Part shown: one piece after another, positions 1 through 9,259 of the stretch
How the letters are laid out: every line of letters starts with the position of its first letter
How positions within the stretch are numbered: position 1 is the first letter of the stretch
Assembly (NCBI RefSeq): GCF_034932065.1
Contig: NZ_JAYGHP010000001.1
Location: forward strand, 496,001-560,000
Origin: Crocosphaera sp. UHCC 0190
GTDB lineage: Bacteria > Cyanobacteriota > Cyanobacteriia > Cyanobacteriales > Microcystaceae
Reading direction: 5' to 3'
Length of the DNA stretch: 64,000 nucleotides
Made by a program: the position numbers and the translations under genes
Notes under the pieces: model-generated
The model's input: the letters and a program-made list of their open reading frames with translations, nothing else
Databases searched by the model: none
Told to the model about the DNA's origin: nothing

Positions 1-2
1 CG

Positions 3-71
3 GGCATTTGTGCGGTGATGCAAGGCAATTTTATTAAAGGATGGCAAATCTTATCATCATTATTATCGTAA
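3..71 (+). CDS. Possible C-terminal tail of a gene entering from the left
   Basis: Frame 3 is open from the first base and encodes about 22 residues ending in ...GWQILSSLLS before a TAA. The next feature downstream is a palindromic repeat (82-98), which in this window usually sits just outside genes. That position makes a real gene end plausible. The tail is too short to recognise a family and could be chance. Confidence 0.3.
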   Translation, partial: GICAVMQGNFIKGWQILSSLLS

Positions 72-81
72 TAAATCGTAA

Positions 82-98
82 GGTGGGCATTGCCCACC
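82..98. repeat. Short palindrome GGTGGGCATTGCCCACC (copy 1)
   Basis: A 17-bp inverted repeat with a single central base. Related copies occur at 1581-1597, 12703-12720 and 53450-53473, all in or next to intergenic DNA. It could act as an mRNA-end hairpin, but no T-run follows on either strand, so it is not a canonical intrinsic terminator. Confidence 0.7.
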
Positions 99-122
99 CG
101 ACAATAAAATATAAATTTATAG

Positions 123-416
123 CTAAGATGGGGTTTCTCTGATGTCAAACCCTTGAAATAACTGGGGTTCTAGGGGTTCTACCGTTACATCTGTTACCTG
201 AGCATGACGAGGCCCCTGATGACACCATTGCACCATCTGTTCAATTACTGGTTTATCCCCTCCAAAAACCGCCTCTACCCGTCCATCAGCTAAATTTCTG
301 ACCCATCCCCTAATTCCCAGTTTTCTGGCCTCCTGTACCGTTCCATAGCGATATCCGACCCCTTGGACTTTGCCGTTAATTAAAATATGGACAAAAATTG
401 TGTCACTGTTGGTCAT
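123..416 (-). CDS. acyP: Acylphosphatase
   Basis: This 97-residue protein has the usual acylphosphatase length and hydrolyses carboxyl-phosphate bonds of acyl phosphates in the cytosol. Seen directly are the N-terminal signature GKVQGVGYRYG, whose Arg binds the phosphate, and GWVRNLADGRVEA, which holds the Asn that positions the catalytic water. Both catalytic residues are present, so the enzyme should be active. It lies 22 bp downstream of the stop of the cyclic-nucleotide-fold gene on the same strand and may be co-transcribed with it. Confidence 0.93.
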   Translation of the reverse strand: MTNSDTIFVHILINGKVQGVGYRYGTVQEARKLGIRGWVRNLADGRVEAVFGGDKPVIEQMVQWCHQGPRHAQVTDVTVEPLEPQLFQGFDIRETPS

Positions 417-438
417 TTTCCCTCAATTATCCCTGGTT

Positions 439-825
439 TTAAATATTTCCTAAACTATCCATAACCCGTTTTAAACGGCGATGACGATCTGAATAACTCC
501 GCATCACTTCTAAAGCAAACATCGGGGTTTGTTGAACTGCAAAAAGAAAATGTTCTCGATCTAAAAAAGCGAGTTTACAGTTAGTTTTTGCCACAGCAGT
601 AGATGCTCTTAAATAATCTTCATGAACCAGGGCCCCTTGTCCAAAGACATCCCCTTGTTGAATCACTTCAATAACTTTGCCATTAATGAACATTTCGACT
701 TCTCCTTCCACGATGCCATACATTACCTGACCTTTCTCTCCTTCCCGAAAGATGATGTCCCCGGCGGTTAAGGTTTGTTCAGGTTGAGATTCAAAAAGCT
801 TAACGGTTTCAACGGGATTTAACAC
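439..825 (-). CDS. Single-domain cyclic nucleotide-binding-fold protein
   Basis: The 128-residue protein is essentially one Crp-type cNMP-binding beta barrel with no helix-turn-helix, kinase or channel attached. The phosphate-binding cassette region reads DVFGQGALVHEDYLRAS. The cassette Arg is there, but the Glu of the usual FGE-AL motif is replaced by Gln, so cAMP or cGMP binding is doubtful. An FHA-adenylate cyclase is encoded about 11 kb away, but no functional link can be shown. It probably acts as a small cytosolic sensor or interaction module. Confidence 0.85.
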   Translation of the reverse strand: MLNPVETVKLFESQPEQTLTAGDIIFREGEKGQVMYGIVEGEVEMFINGKVIEVIQQGDVFGQGALVHEDYLRASTAVAKTNCKLAFLDREHFLFAVQQTPMFALEVMRSYSDRHRRLKRVMDSLGNI

Positions 826-909
826 GAGTTTAAGTCCTCAAAAAATAAAGGTTAAAAAATGATAGAAAATTGAATTAATCAATCTTGTTTGTTAATGATC
901 TTACCCTGA

Positions 910-1545
910 TTAGGTATTAGGTAAAGAACGTAAATAATCATTGAGATGAGAGCGATCGCCAATAAAATGAATCAGGGGGCCACTGATGGTTAATTCTACC
1001 AAACTCAGGGCCGCAACAGGCATCAAAAAACGATCACGATAATATTTAATATCAATACCAAGTAATCCACATAACATAATGCGAATTGTGGCTTTATGGG
1101 AGACAATTAAAATGTTACCCGTTTGATAAGTTTGTTCAATTTCTTCGATGACTTTGGAACTACGACGGGCAATCTCGATTCCCCTTTCCCCTCCTGGGGG
1201 AGCATTCCAAGCAGGATCAGTTAACCATTTCACATAGAGATCATGATATTGCTGATCAATGTCTGTGGGGTGCATTCCTTCCCACTTACCATAACCAATT
1301 TCTTGTAATCCTGGTCGTAGTTGCATCCGTAACCCGATCGCTTCACACAAAGGCTTAGCTGTTTGTCTAGTGCGATATAAAGGACTAACATAAATCGCTG
1401 TCCAGGGTAAGTTAGCGTAAGTATCAGCAAAGGCTTTAGCCATTTCATCCCCTTCAGGGGTTAATCCTGGATCATTTTCCAACTTACCACAGTATCCCCC
1501 AGTCTTACTGTAGGCGGTTTGTCCATGACGCAGAAAATAAAGCAT
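910..1545 (-). CDS. Histidine phosphatase superfamily protein (phosphoglycerate mutase-like)
   Basis: The start taken here is the Met of MLYFLRHGQTAYS, giving about 211 residues; a Met three codons upstream is also possible. The open frame continues upstream to 1599, but that extension translates the palindromic repeat at 1581-1597 and is not family-like. The RHG motif carries the catalytic phospho-accepting His. A second catalytic His lies in IVSHKATIRIML. Members hydrolyse phosphate monoesters or act on phosphosugars. The substrate cannot be read from the sequence. Confidence 0.88.
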   Translation of the reverse strand: MLYFLRHGQTAYSKTGGYCGKLENDPGLTPEGDEMAKAFADTYANLPWTAIYVSPLYRTRQTAKPLCEAIGLRMQLRPGLQEIGYGKWEGMHPTDIDQQYHDLYVKWLTDPAWNAPPGGERGIEIARRSSKVIEEIEQTYQTGNILIVSHKATIRIMLCGLLGIDIKYYRDRFLMPVAALSLVELTISGPLIHFIGDRSHLNDYLRSLPNT

Positions 1546-1580
1546 TAAACCCATAAGTACCTCAACAAAATTAATTGTAG

Positions 1581-1597
1581 GGTGGGCAGTGCCCACC
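1581..1597. repeat. Short palindrome GGTGGGCAGTGCCCACC (copy 2)
   Basis: Second copy of the repeat at 82-98, with a G at the centre. It overlaps the false N-terminal extension of the histidine phosphatase and explains the non-family residues VGTAHP in that extension. Confidence 0.7.
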
Positions 1598-1702
1598 AAA
1601 AGGCGAAAACTCTTATCAGGAAACCGTTATGGCCAGTACATCGGCCTACGGGTTTTATCCAATTAATTATGATCATCCACTTAGTTTGACTGTTTTTCCT
1701 GT

Positions 1703-1737
1703 CAAAAAAATAAGGACAGAGTTTAATTCTCTGTCCT
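1703..1737 (-). terminator. Intrinsic terminator of the atpD-atpC operon
   Basis: Read on the minus strand, a perfect 9-bp stem AGGACAGAG / CTCTGTCCT with a 7-nt loop is followed by TATTTTTTTG. It begins 27 bp past the atpC stop. This is the clearest rho-independent terminator geometry near the ATP synthase genes. Confidence 0.88.
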
Positions 1738-1763
1738 GAGCTTGAGAAACGTAGGTTAGAGAA

Positions 1764-2174
1764 TTAAACTAAACCACCAGACGCTTGAAGACGCGCTCTG
1801 GCACGTTTAAACGCGGTAGCCGCTTTAATTTGTTCCCGACGTTCTGTTCCCTTATTAGCTTCCTCTAAACGGGTCTGAGCCTCAGAAAATTCGGCTTTGG
1901 CTTCCTCTTTATCAATGGCTTCACCAACTTCAGCAGCACTAACCAACACCTTAATTTCGTCTTGTTCGACTTCAGCAAAGCCACCCATCACCACAAGACT
2001 TTTCCATTCTTTATCAGGACGAACCCGCATCACCCCAATATCCAGGGCAGTTAATAAGGGAGCATGGCCAGTTAAAATGCCCAATTGGCCAGAGGTGCTG
2101 GGTAAGATCGCTTCTTGGACATTGCCGTCCCAAACGGTCTTATCTGGGGTAATTACACGAACTGTTAATGCCAT
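1764..2174 (-). CDS. atpC: F1Fo ATP synthase epsilon subunit (AtpE in cyanobacterial naming)
   Basis: The 136-residue epsilon subunit belongs to the F1 central stalk and restrains ATP hydrolysis. The N-terminal beta sandwich begins [17 protein letters not shown] and includes the typical [17 protein letters not shown] segment. The C-terminal third, rich in Ala, Glu and Arg, forms the two-helix inhibitory domain. The gene follows the beta subunit on the same strand after 119 bp containing two palindromic repeats. Beta and epsilon forming an operon separate from the other F1Fo genes is the normal cyanobacterial arrangement. Confidence 0.97.
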   Translation of the reverse strand: MALTVRVITPDKTVWDGNVQEAILPSTSGQLGILTGHAPLLTALDIGVMRVRPDKEWKSLVVMGGFAEVEQDEIKVLVSAAEVGEAIDKEEAKAEFSEAQTRLEEANKGTERREQIKAATAFKRARARLQASGGLV

Positions 2175-2209
2175 ATTAGTTATTAATTATCAGTTATCAG
2201 TTATTCCTA

Positions 2210-2231
2210 GGGGCAAACGGCCGTTCGCCCC
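2210..2231. repeat. Palindromic repeat GGGGC-AACGG / CCGTT-GCCCC, imperfect copy
   Basis: An 11-bp arm inverted repeat with one mismatch in the atpD-atpC spacer, 16 bp from a perfect copy at 2248-2271. Both copies are preceded by TATTCCT, showing a tandem duplication of about 38 bp. Confidence 0.8.
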
Positions 2232-2247
2232 GACATCCTTTATTCCT

Positions 2248-2271
2248 AGGGGTCAACGGCCGTTGACCCCT
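2248..2271. repeat. Perfect palindrome AGGGGTCAACGG and its complement
   Basis: A 24-bp perfect palindrome in the spacer between atpD and atpC. A 28-bp extended version lies at 19244-19271 after the pseudopilin cluster. In the atp mRNA it would fold into a strong hairpin between the beta and epsilon coding regions. Confidence 0.85.
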
Positions 2272-2293
2272 ACATCAGCGATCGCTCAATCAA

Positions 2294-3766
<1,473 letters not shown>

Positions 3767-3816
3767 TTAGCGTATAATTTGGCTGAGAGAGAATCTGTAA
3801 TGTTATTTTTGCCACC

Positions 3817-4011
3817 CTATACATTATCACTTCTGGGCCATTGGGGGAATATGGCCGAAGTCGGAAGTCGGAAGTGATTTTTAAAATCCCAAGGAAGCTG
3901 GAAGCCACAACTATACCTTTTATAGAACTGAACATGACTAGAATTAGGAAAAATATCGGCAAGTCGAGAGACTAATTTACGGCTCAAATTTTGGTCAAAC
4001 AGTAGTTTCAA
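3817..4011 (-). pseudogene. Truncated DUF5615 (PIN-like) toxin
   Basis: The first 28 residues or so (MKLLFDQNLSRKLVSRLADI... to SSHVQ) match the N-terminus of DUF5615 PIN-like proteins, which are usually about 110 residues. The frame then runs into unrelated low-complexity sequence containing three near-tandem GAAGTCG units and stops at 64 residues. The rest of the nuclease fold is missing. The start overlaps the stop of the upstream DUF433 gene by 4 bp, the normal layout of such pairs. I infer an inactivated toxin. Confidence 0.7.
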
Positions 4012-4238
4012 GTACCACCTACCACAGCAATTAAATAACGTTCTCGGTTAGCAGCAACTTCTAAACACGCTTTAATATCTTCCTCTGTCAACTCTGGAAA
4101 ATCATCTAAAATTTCCTCATGAGACATCCCTGCTGCTAACCACCCCAATACGTCATATACGGTTATTCGCATTCCCCTGATGCAAGGCTTACCCCCCCGC
4201 TTCCCTGGTTCAATCGTAATAATATTTTGATAGCTCAT
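4008..4238 (-). CDS. DUF433 protein, probable antitoxin
   Basis: The 76-residue protein contains the DUF433 core ITIEPGKRGGKPCIRGMRIT, followed by the helical segment YDVLGWLAAGMSHEEILDDF and ELTEEDIKACL. DUF433 proteins are commonly encoded just upstream of DUF5615 PIN-like toxins, as here. Because the partner is truncated, this gene may be an orphan antitoxin retained after toxin loss. No clear Shine-Dalgarno sequence precedes the ATG. Confidence 0.85.
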   Translation of the reverse strand: MSYQNIITIEPGKRGGKPCIRGMRITVYDVLGWLAAGMSHEEILDDFPELTEEDIKACLEVAANRERYLIAVVGGT

Positions 4239-4441
4239 AACAAAATTTGGAGGTGTACTTTTTTCTAGTTTAGCTTACTTGGAACTAAAAAAAGGGGCGG
4301 TAATCATTGAAAATCTACCCCAATAATAAGATTGATAATTGATGTTTAATGGTGAATCCTTAACCTGCATTATTCATGAGAGAATCAAGAAAAAGCTTGA
4401 AATTTAGAGGACACCGCCTCAATCCAACCTACGCGATCGCA

Positions 4442-4657
4442 CTACAGATCTTTCGGTTGCAAACCTGTATTCTTGGCAATACGAGACAGCATCTTGGGGC
4501 CAATTTCCTCTCTATCATGAAACCCAAAAACGAAGTCTGGCCAATCAGGATGTGACAAAATACGATGAGATCCCTTTGTTTCTCGTTTAATCTTCCAACC
4601 AATTTTTAGTAAAGCTGCTAATACTTGCTTAGCTTTGGTTGATCTCCATTGACTCAT
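4442..4657 (-). CDS. hicA: HicA-family mRNA interferase toxin
   Basis: The 71-residue protein has the double-stranded-RNA-binding-like HicA fold, with the GSH motif in ETKGSHRILSHPD carrying the catalytic His. The C-terminus LSRIAKNTGLQPKDL is typical. Its start overlaps the hicB stop by 4 bp, so the pair is translationally coupled. HicA toxins cleave mRNA unless HicB binds them. The order hicB then hicA is the common alternative order. Confidence 0.88.
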   Translation of the reverse strand: MSQWRSTKAKQVLAALLKIGWKIKRETKGSHRILSHPDWPDFVFGFHDREEIGPKMLSRIAKNTGLQPKDL

Positions 4658-4863
4658 GCTGCCTCAAAAGATACGTTAATCAACTTTGATGAGGTCTTTT
4701 CATTTTGTTCTAGATGATCTGCTAAGACTCGTAATGCTAGTGCTTGGACTTTTGTAATTGCTTCTTCAACGGTTTGACCATAGACCAGAACACCTGGTAA
4801 ATCAATTACTTCAGCTATCCAGCGTCCGTCTTCTTCTTGTTCAACTTCAATCGTTAGGTTCAT
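4654..4863 (-). CDS. hicB: HicB-family antitoxin
   Basis: The 69-residue protein shows the HicB core: LTIEVEQEEDGRWIAEVIDL, then PGVLVYGQTVEEAITKVQAL. It is the degenerate RNase H-like fold that blocks HicA. There is no obvious C-terminal DNA-binding domain, so autoregulation is uncertain. It precedes hicA with a 4-bp overlap. Confidence 0.87.
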   Translation of the reverse strand: MNLTIEVEQEEDGRWIAEVIDLPGVLVYGQTVEEAITKVQALALRVLADHLEQNEKTSSKLINVSFEAA

Positions 4864-4967
4864 GATTATTAGCTTTAGTCCTTGAAATTAGATCATACCT
4901 CGATTATAAATGGCGATCGCATCTCACAATCAATACAAATATCGCACTAAGTTTTGAAACATGATTA

Positions 4968-5519
4968 TCACATCCAGGAAAAAAACCATTTAGCTGCTTT
5001 GCTAATTGTACGAATTGGACTAATTGGACTAGCTAGGCTATCAATTAAAATACCAGTCGTCTTTGACACAACATCAAGAGTAATTTCCCACCAAGCTTTT
5101 TTAGCTTTAGCTTTAGCACGTTTAGAAACAATTGAAGGCTCATTATTAGATTTTTTTTTATTAATAATTCTATCTACCATCACAGCTTGTTGTTCTTTAG
5201 GTAGATCATTAATCATAGCATCTACTAACTCCATCAGACCATACCGCTCGTTAGCAGACACGGGAAGAACTTTTGCCAAAGGTAGGTCAAAGAAAGCTGC
5301 AACACTTCTTCTTTTTTCTTCAATATTTTTTAGCTGATTTTCACTTGGTCTTTTATTTTGACTGTCCCATTCTCTAAATGGTTCAATTTTATCAATCTGA
5401 TTAATCACAATAAAAAATGGTTTTCCTCTTTTAACATAAGGTCTAACCATCTTCTTGTAAAATTTTTCATCTGAATAAAAAGCTCGATCATCACCTTTCA
5501 AGACCCAAAAGATTGGGTA
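4968..5519 (-). pseudogene. 5'-truncated GTPase (YfjP/dynamin-like superfamily), C-terminal part
   Basis: The frame encodes ...PIFWVLKGDDRAFYSDE, then INQIDKIEP (G4 motif, NKxD-like) and LPVSANERYGLMELVD (G5 region). These are the middle and end of a small GTPase of the 50S-binding/dynamin-like type. The P-loop, switch regions and G3 DxxG are absent. A stop codon sits a few codons upstream of PIFWVL, after which an unrelated inverted repeat begins (5543-5607). I read this as a gene cut at its 5' end, possibly by repeat insertion or deletion. A TTG at 5501 could in theory start a 177-residue product. Confidence 0.75.
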
Positions 5520-5542
5520 TCTATAATATCAATCGTATTGAT

Positions 5543-5607
5543 GGTGGGTTACGGTGGATAATCAATTAACAAATTAGTAATATATGTTATCGCCACCTAA
5601 CCCACCC
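5543..5607. repeat. Imperfect inverted repeat, MITE-like
   Basis: Arms GGTGGGTTACGGTGGATAA (5543-5561) and the complement of GGTGGGTTAGGTGGCGATAA (5588-5607) flank about 26 bp of AT-rich DNA. It lies exactly between the truncated GTPase and dacB. It could be a small non-autonomous element or a decayed hairpin repeat. Confidence 0.6.
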
Positions 5608-5628
5608 TACGCAAGTGATAATTGATTT

Positions 5629-6921
5629 TTAACTTTCGTTTGTGAGATTACGATTAGGATCGCCTAAAGTAACTTTTTCAGGGGTTTTTATGGGAGAAAT
5701 TACTGGCATTACTTGCCAATGTTTAGCTAATCTTTGTAACAATCGATCCTGTTCCACCCGAAACCGATCCACATTCGGGCCATGATTAATAATAGCAAAC
5801 CAAACTTGACCCCTTTCCTTGGTGGGGATCACACCAGCTAAGGCACTCACTTGGGCCAAAGTTCCCGTTTTCACCGCCACCCCATCAGGAATATTGCGCC
5901 ATTGTACTGTTCCTGTGGTGTCTCGTCCCGCCATGGGGAATAAATCAGCTACCGTTAAGGGATTATCTTTTAATTTTTCTTCGATCGCCATTAACATTCC
6001 TACAGCGGCCTTGGGAGAGATCCGATTTTCTACCCCTAACCCTGAGCCATTAATTAACTGCACTTCATTGGGTTCAATCTTAGCCCCTTTAGCGGCCATT
6101 TGGGACACCACAGCCGCACCACCGACAGATTGAGCTAACATCTCAGCCATCGCATTATTACTATACAGATTCATTTGTTTAAGAAGTTCAGCCAAGGTTA
6201 AAGATTGATGACGAAGTAGTAATTTAGCCGTTTCTGGAAGATTATCTTGTGTTTGTACCTTGCCTTTGATGGTAATTTGAGGACGAGGGGTTTTCGGGGG
6301 TAAAGCTTGATGTTGTTGTTTAATTAGGGGAGTCCAACGATTAGAATTAAACCCTAATTGTAATAATTCCCCGGAAATTTGAGGATCATCCTTAAAATTC
6401 ATATAAAAATTGTCTACGATAATTAAATTCCCTGTAACCTCCCGAATCCCTAATTGATTGAGTTTGTTACCCAAAGCGATCGCTTCTTCCCAAACAAACA
6501 AGGGATCACCACTGCCCTGAATAATTAAATCCCCGTTTAACACCCCATTGCTTAAGGTTCCCTTGCTATAAATCTTGGTTTCAAAACGATGTTTCGTTCC
6601 CCAAGTTTCCAACGCTGCTAAAGAAGTAGCAATTTTGGTCAAAGAAGCAGCAGAAAGAGGCATCTTAGCTTGATGATCCCCTAAATAGGCCCAATCTGAT
6701 TGAATCCAGATCCCTTGTTGCCCAGGGGAAAATCCCAGAGACGCTAATTCTTTGAGATAATCAGCCACAATAGACTCTACCAGAGGATCGCTTTGGGTAG
6801 GGACATCAAAGACTTTGGCCTCTTGCCAAGCCACCACAGGAACTGTTTTCAGAGAGGGTTGATTTTGTCCCAAAACATTGGCCAATAAACTGCCCAAGGC
6901 AAATCCGAGTAATTCTTGCAT
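5629..6921 (-). CDS. dacB: D-alanyl-D-alanine carboxypeptidase/endopeptidase, PBP4 (S13) family
   Basis: The 430-residue protein carries the three penicillin-binding motifs: SLTK in SAASLTKIATSLAALE, SNN in LYSNNAMAEML and KTG in VAVKTGTLAQVSAL. A hydrophobic N-terminus (MQELLGFALGSLLANVLG) suggests export. PBP4-type enzymes trim or cleave peptidoglycan cross-links in the periplasm. It is divergent from plsX with 163 bp between the starts. Confidence 0.93.
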   Translation of the reverse strand: MQELLGFALGSLLANVLGQNQPSLKTVPVVAWQEAKVFDVPTQSDPLVESIVADYLKELASLGFSPGQQGIWIQSDWAYLGDHQAKMPLSAASLTKIATSLAALETWGTKHRFETKIYSKGTLSNGVLNGDLIIQGSGDPLFVWEEAIALGNKLNQLGIREVTGNLIIVDNFYMNFKDDPQISGELLQLGFNSNRWTPLIKQQHQALPPKTPRPQITIKGKVQTQDNLPETAKLLLRHQSLTLAELLKQMNLYSNNAMAEMLAQSVGGAAVVSQMAAKGAKIEPNEVQLINGSGLGVENRISPKAAVGMLMAIEEKLKDNPLTVADLFPMAGRDTTGTVQWRNIPDGVAVKTGTLAQVSALAGVIPTKERGQVWFAIINHGPNVDRFRVEQDRLLQRLAKHWQVMPVISPIKTPEKVTLGDPNRNLTNES

Positions 6922-7084
6922 TCTAAAACCTCCTCACAATGCGATAATCTGAATTAACATTGACCTTTATGGATCATTTCTCTTTTAGCATTATTTGCTT
7001 AGCTAATTGGAGAATTCCGAATTCCCGATTCAGAATTTTTCAAGGCTTCTGTTAAAATTTTGAAGGCTTCTATCACTTGGACCA

Positions 7085-8131
7085 ATGGCAGCAAATCGCG
7101 CAAGAATTGCAGTAGACGCTATGGGGGGAGATCACGCCCCTGATGAAATCGTCGCCGGAGCGATCCGAGCGTCTGAAGAACTGGATGTGGAAATTTTGTT
7201 GGTCGGCGATCGCCAACAAATTGAAGCATCCCTCCAACATCACACCCAAGCTCCCAATCTCGAAATTGTCGATGCTGATGGGGCGATCGCCATGCACGAA
7301 GGAATAACTGAACTTCGGCGCAAACCCAAAGCCTCCATTAACGTCGCAATGGATTTAGTTAAACAAAACCGGGCTGATGCAGTTGTTTCTGCGGGTCACT
7401 CAGGGGCAGCTATGGGAGCCGCTACCTTGAGATTAGGTCGTCTCAAAGGAATTGACCGTCCGGCGATCGGTGCTGTTTTTCCTACCCTCTTGGCTGGTAA
7501 ATCCGTGATTATTTTGGATGTAGGGGCCAATGTAGATTGTCGCCCCAAATATTTAGAACAATTTGCCCTGATGGGGACAATTTACAGTAAATATGTCATG
7601 GGGGTTGATGATCCTAAAGTGGGATTACTCAACATTGGCGAGGAATCCAGCAAAGGCAATGATCTCGCTTTACAAACATATCAACTATTAGAAGCAAACA
7701 AAACTATTCCGTTTATCGGTAATGCCGAAGGTAGAGACGTTCTCTCAGGTCGATTTGATGTCATCGTTTGTGATGGCTTTGCCGGTAATGTCCTGCTCAA
7801 ATTTGCGGAAGCGGTTGGGGAAATCTTATTACAAATTATCCGGGAAGAATTGCCTCAAGGGTGGCGGGGTTTACTCGGAACGGCGATTCTCAAACCTAAC
7901 CTCAAAAAACTCAAACAGCGGGTCGATCATGCTGAACATGGGGGTGCGTTGTTATTTGGGGTAGCGGGGGTCTGTATTATTAGTCATGGTAGCTCTCAAG
8001 CTCCTTCGATTTTTAATGCCGTTCGCCTGGCGAAAGAAGCGATTGATAATCAGGTCTTAGATCGGATTCAGGCCTATGGAGAGGCTATCCAACCAGATAA
8101 TGTCAATCCTTCCGTAATGATCAATGAGTAA
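7085..8131 (+). CDS. plsX: Phosphate acyltransferase PlsX
   Basis: The 348-residue PlsX makes acyl-phosphate from acyl-ACP for membrane lipid synthesis. The N-terminal RIAVDAMGGDHAPDEIVAGA and the later HAEHGGALLFGVAGVCIISHG are highly characteristic. It is the first gene of a plsX-fabH-fabD group with spacings of 75 bp and 51 bp, the classical fatty acid initiation cluster. Confidence 0.97.
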   Translation: MAANRARIAVDAMGGDHAPDEIVAGAIRASEELDVEILLVGDRQQIEASLQHHTQAPNLEIVDADGAIAMHEGITELRRKPKASINVAMDLVKQNRADAVVSAGHSGAAMGAATLRLGRLKGIDRPAIGAVFPTLLAGKSVIILDVGANVDCRPKYLEQFALMGTIYSKYVMGVDDPKVGLLNIGEESSKGNDLALQTYQLLEANKTIPFIGNAEGRDVLSGRFDVIVCDGFAGNVLLKFAEAVGEILLQIIREELPQGWRGLLGTAILKPNLKKLKQRVDHAEHGGALLFGVAGVCIISHGSSQAPSIFNAVRLAKEAIDNQVLDRIQAYGEAIQPDNVNPSVMINE

Positions 8132-8206
8132 ATCAGACAGTTAGCCAAGGGAAGGGGAGGACTTCCTCCCCATAGATAACTGAGATTGAACAAGGAGAGA
8201 AAGGTC

Positions 8207-9208
8207 TTGAAAGGATTAGGGGCGGGAATGGCAATTATAGGCTGCGGTTCAGCTACGCCTAGCCAAGTGATGACTAACAAAGATTTGAGTCAGTTGGTGG
8301 ATACCTCTGATGAATGGATTCGCACCAGAACTGGAATCAGTAAGCGACATTTAGCCTCAGAAGATGTATCCTTGAGTGATTTATCGGCCCAAGCGGCAGC
8401 AGCAGCCATTAAGATGGCAGGGTTAACCCCCGCTGATATTGATTTAATTATTTTGGCGACTTCGACGGCTGATGATTTATTTGGCAGTGCGGCTAAAGTC
8501 CAGGAACTTTTAGAGGCTTCTCAGGCAGTGGCCTTTGATCTAACTGCTGCTTGTTCGGGTTTCGTCTTTGCCCTAGTAACGGCTGCCCAATTTATCCGCA
8601 CAGGCACTTATCAAAGAGTAGTGGTAATTGGGGCTGATATGCTGTCCCGTTGGGTTGATTGGTCAGATCGCAGTAGCTGCATCTTATTTGGTGATGGGGC
8701 AGGGGCAGTGGTTTGTCAAGGGATAGCTGATCATGACCACTTGTTGGGCTTTGAAATGCACAGTGATGGCAAACAACATGACTCCCTCAATTTGTCTTAT
8801 CAGGGAAAGGCTAAAACCTTAAAAGAGGGAATGGTCATCAGTCAAGGCAGTTATCAGCCCATTACTATGAATGGACGAGAAGTTTATCGTTTTGCTGTGG
8901 CCAAGGTGCCAGAAGTGATTGAAAAAGCCCTATTCAGAGCAGATTTAACTACCGATGACATCGATTGGTTAATTTTACATCAAGCTAATCAGCGAATTAT
9001 AGAGGCGGTAGCCAGTCGCTTAAAAATTCCGGCTGAAAAAGTTATTGCTAATTTAGATGAGTATGGCAATACCTCCGCCGCTTCGATTCCCATTGCTCTT
9101 GATGAAGCAGTAAGAGAGGGAAAAATTCAACCAGGGGATATTATTGCTAGTTCTGGTTTTGGCGCAGGGTTAACCTGGGGAGCCGCTATCTTCCGTTGGG
9201 GAAACTAA
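8207..9208 (+). CDS. fabH: 3-oxoacyl-ACP synthase III (KAS III)
   Basis: FabH condenses acetyl-CoA with malonyl-ACP to begin fatty acid synthesis. The triad is visible: Cys in DLTAACSGFVFAL, His in LILHQANQRIIEA and Asn in YGNTSAASIPIAL. I choose the TTG at 8207 (MKGLGAGMAIIGCGSATPS) because AAGGAGAG lies 7 bp upstream. A TTG at 8186 and an ATG at 8228 are alternatives. Confidence 0.95.
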   Translation: MKGLGAGMAIIGCGSATPSQVMTNKDLSQLVDTSDEWIRTRTGISKRHLASEDVSLSDLSAQAAAAAIKMAGLTPADIDLIILATSTADDLFGSAAKVQELLEASQAVAFDLTAACSGFVFALVTAAQFIRTGTYQRVVVIGADMLSRWVDWSDRSSCILFGDGAGAVVCQGIADHDHLLGFEMHSDGKQHDSLNLSYQGKAKTLKEGMVISQGSYQPITMNGREVYRFAVAKVPEVIEKALFRADLTTDDIDWLILHQANQRIIEAVASRLKIPAEKVIANLDEYGNTSAASIPIALDEAVREGKIQPGDIIASSGFGAGLTWGAAIFRWGN

Positions 9209-9259
9209 CAAGAATTCTTGAGCTTTGATAAACAATTAAACATTAGTTACTGATAATAA

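Noticed and set aside
1546-1599. N-terminal extension of the histidine phosphatase frame
   Set aside because: It translates a palindromic repeat and lacks family similarity; the RHG motif should lie close to the true start.
4954-5337. Plus-strand frame opposite the GTPase fragment
   Set aside because: The minus-strand frame has clear GTPase motifs; the plus frame is its shadow.
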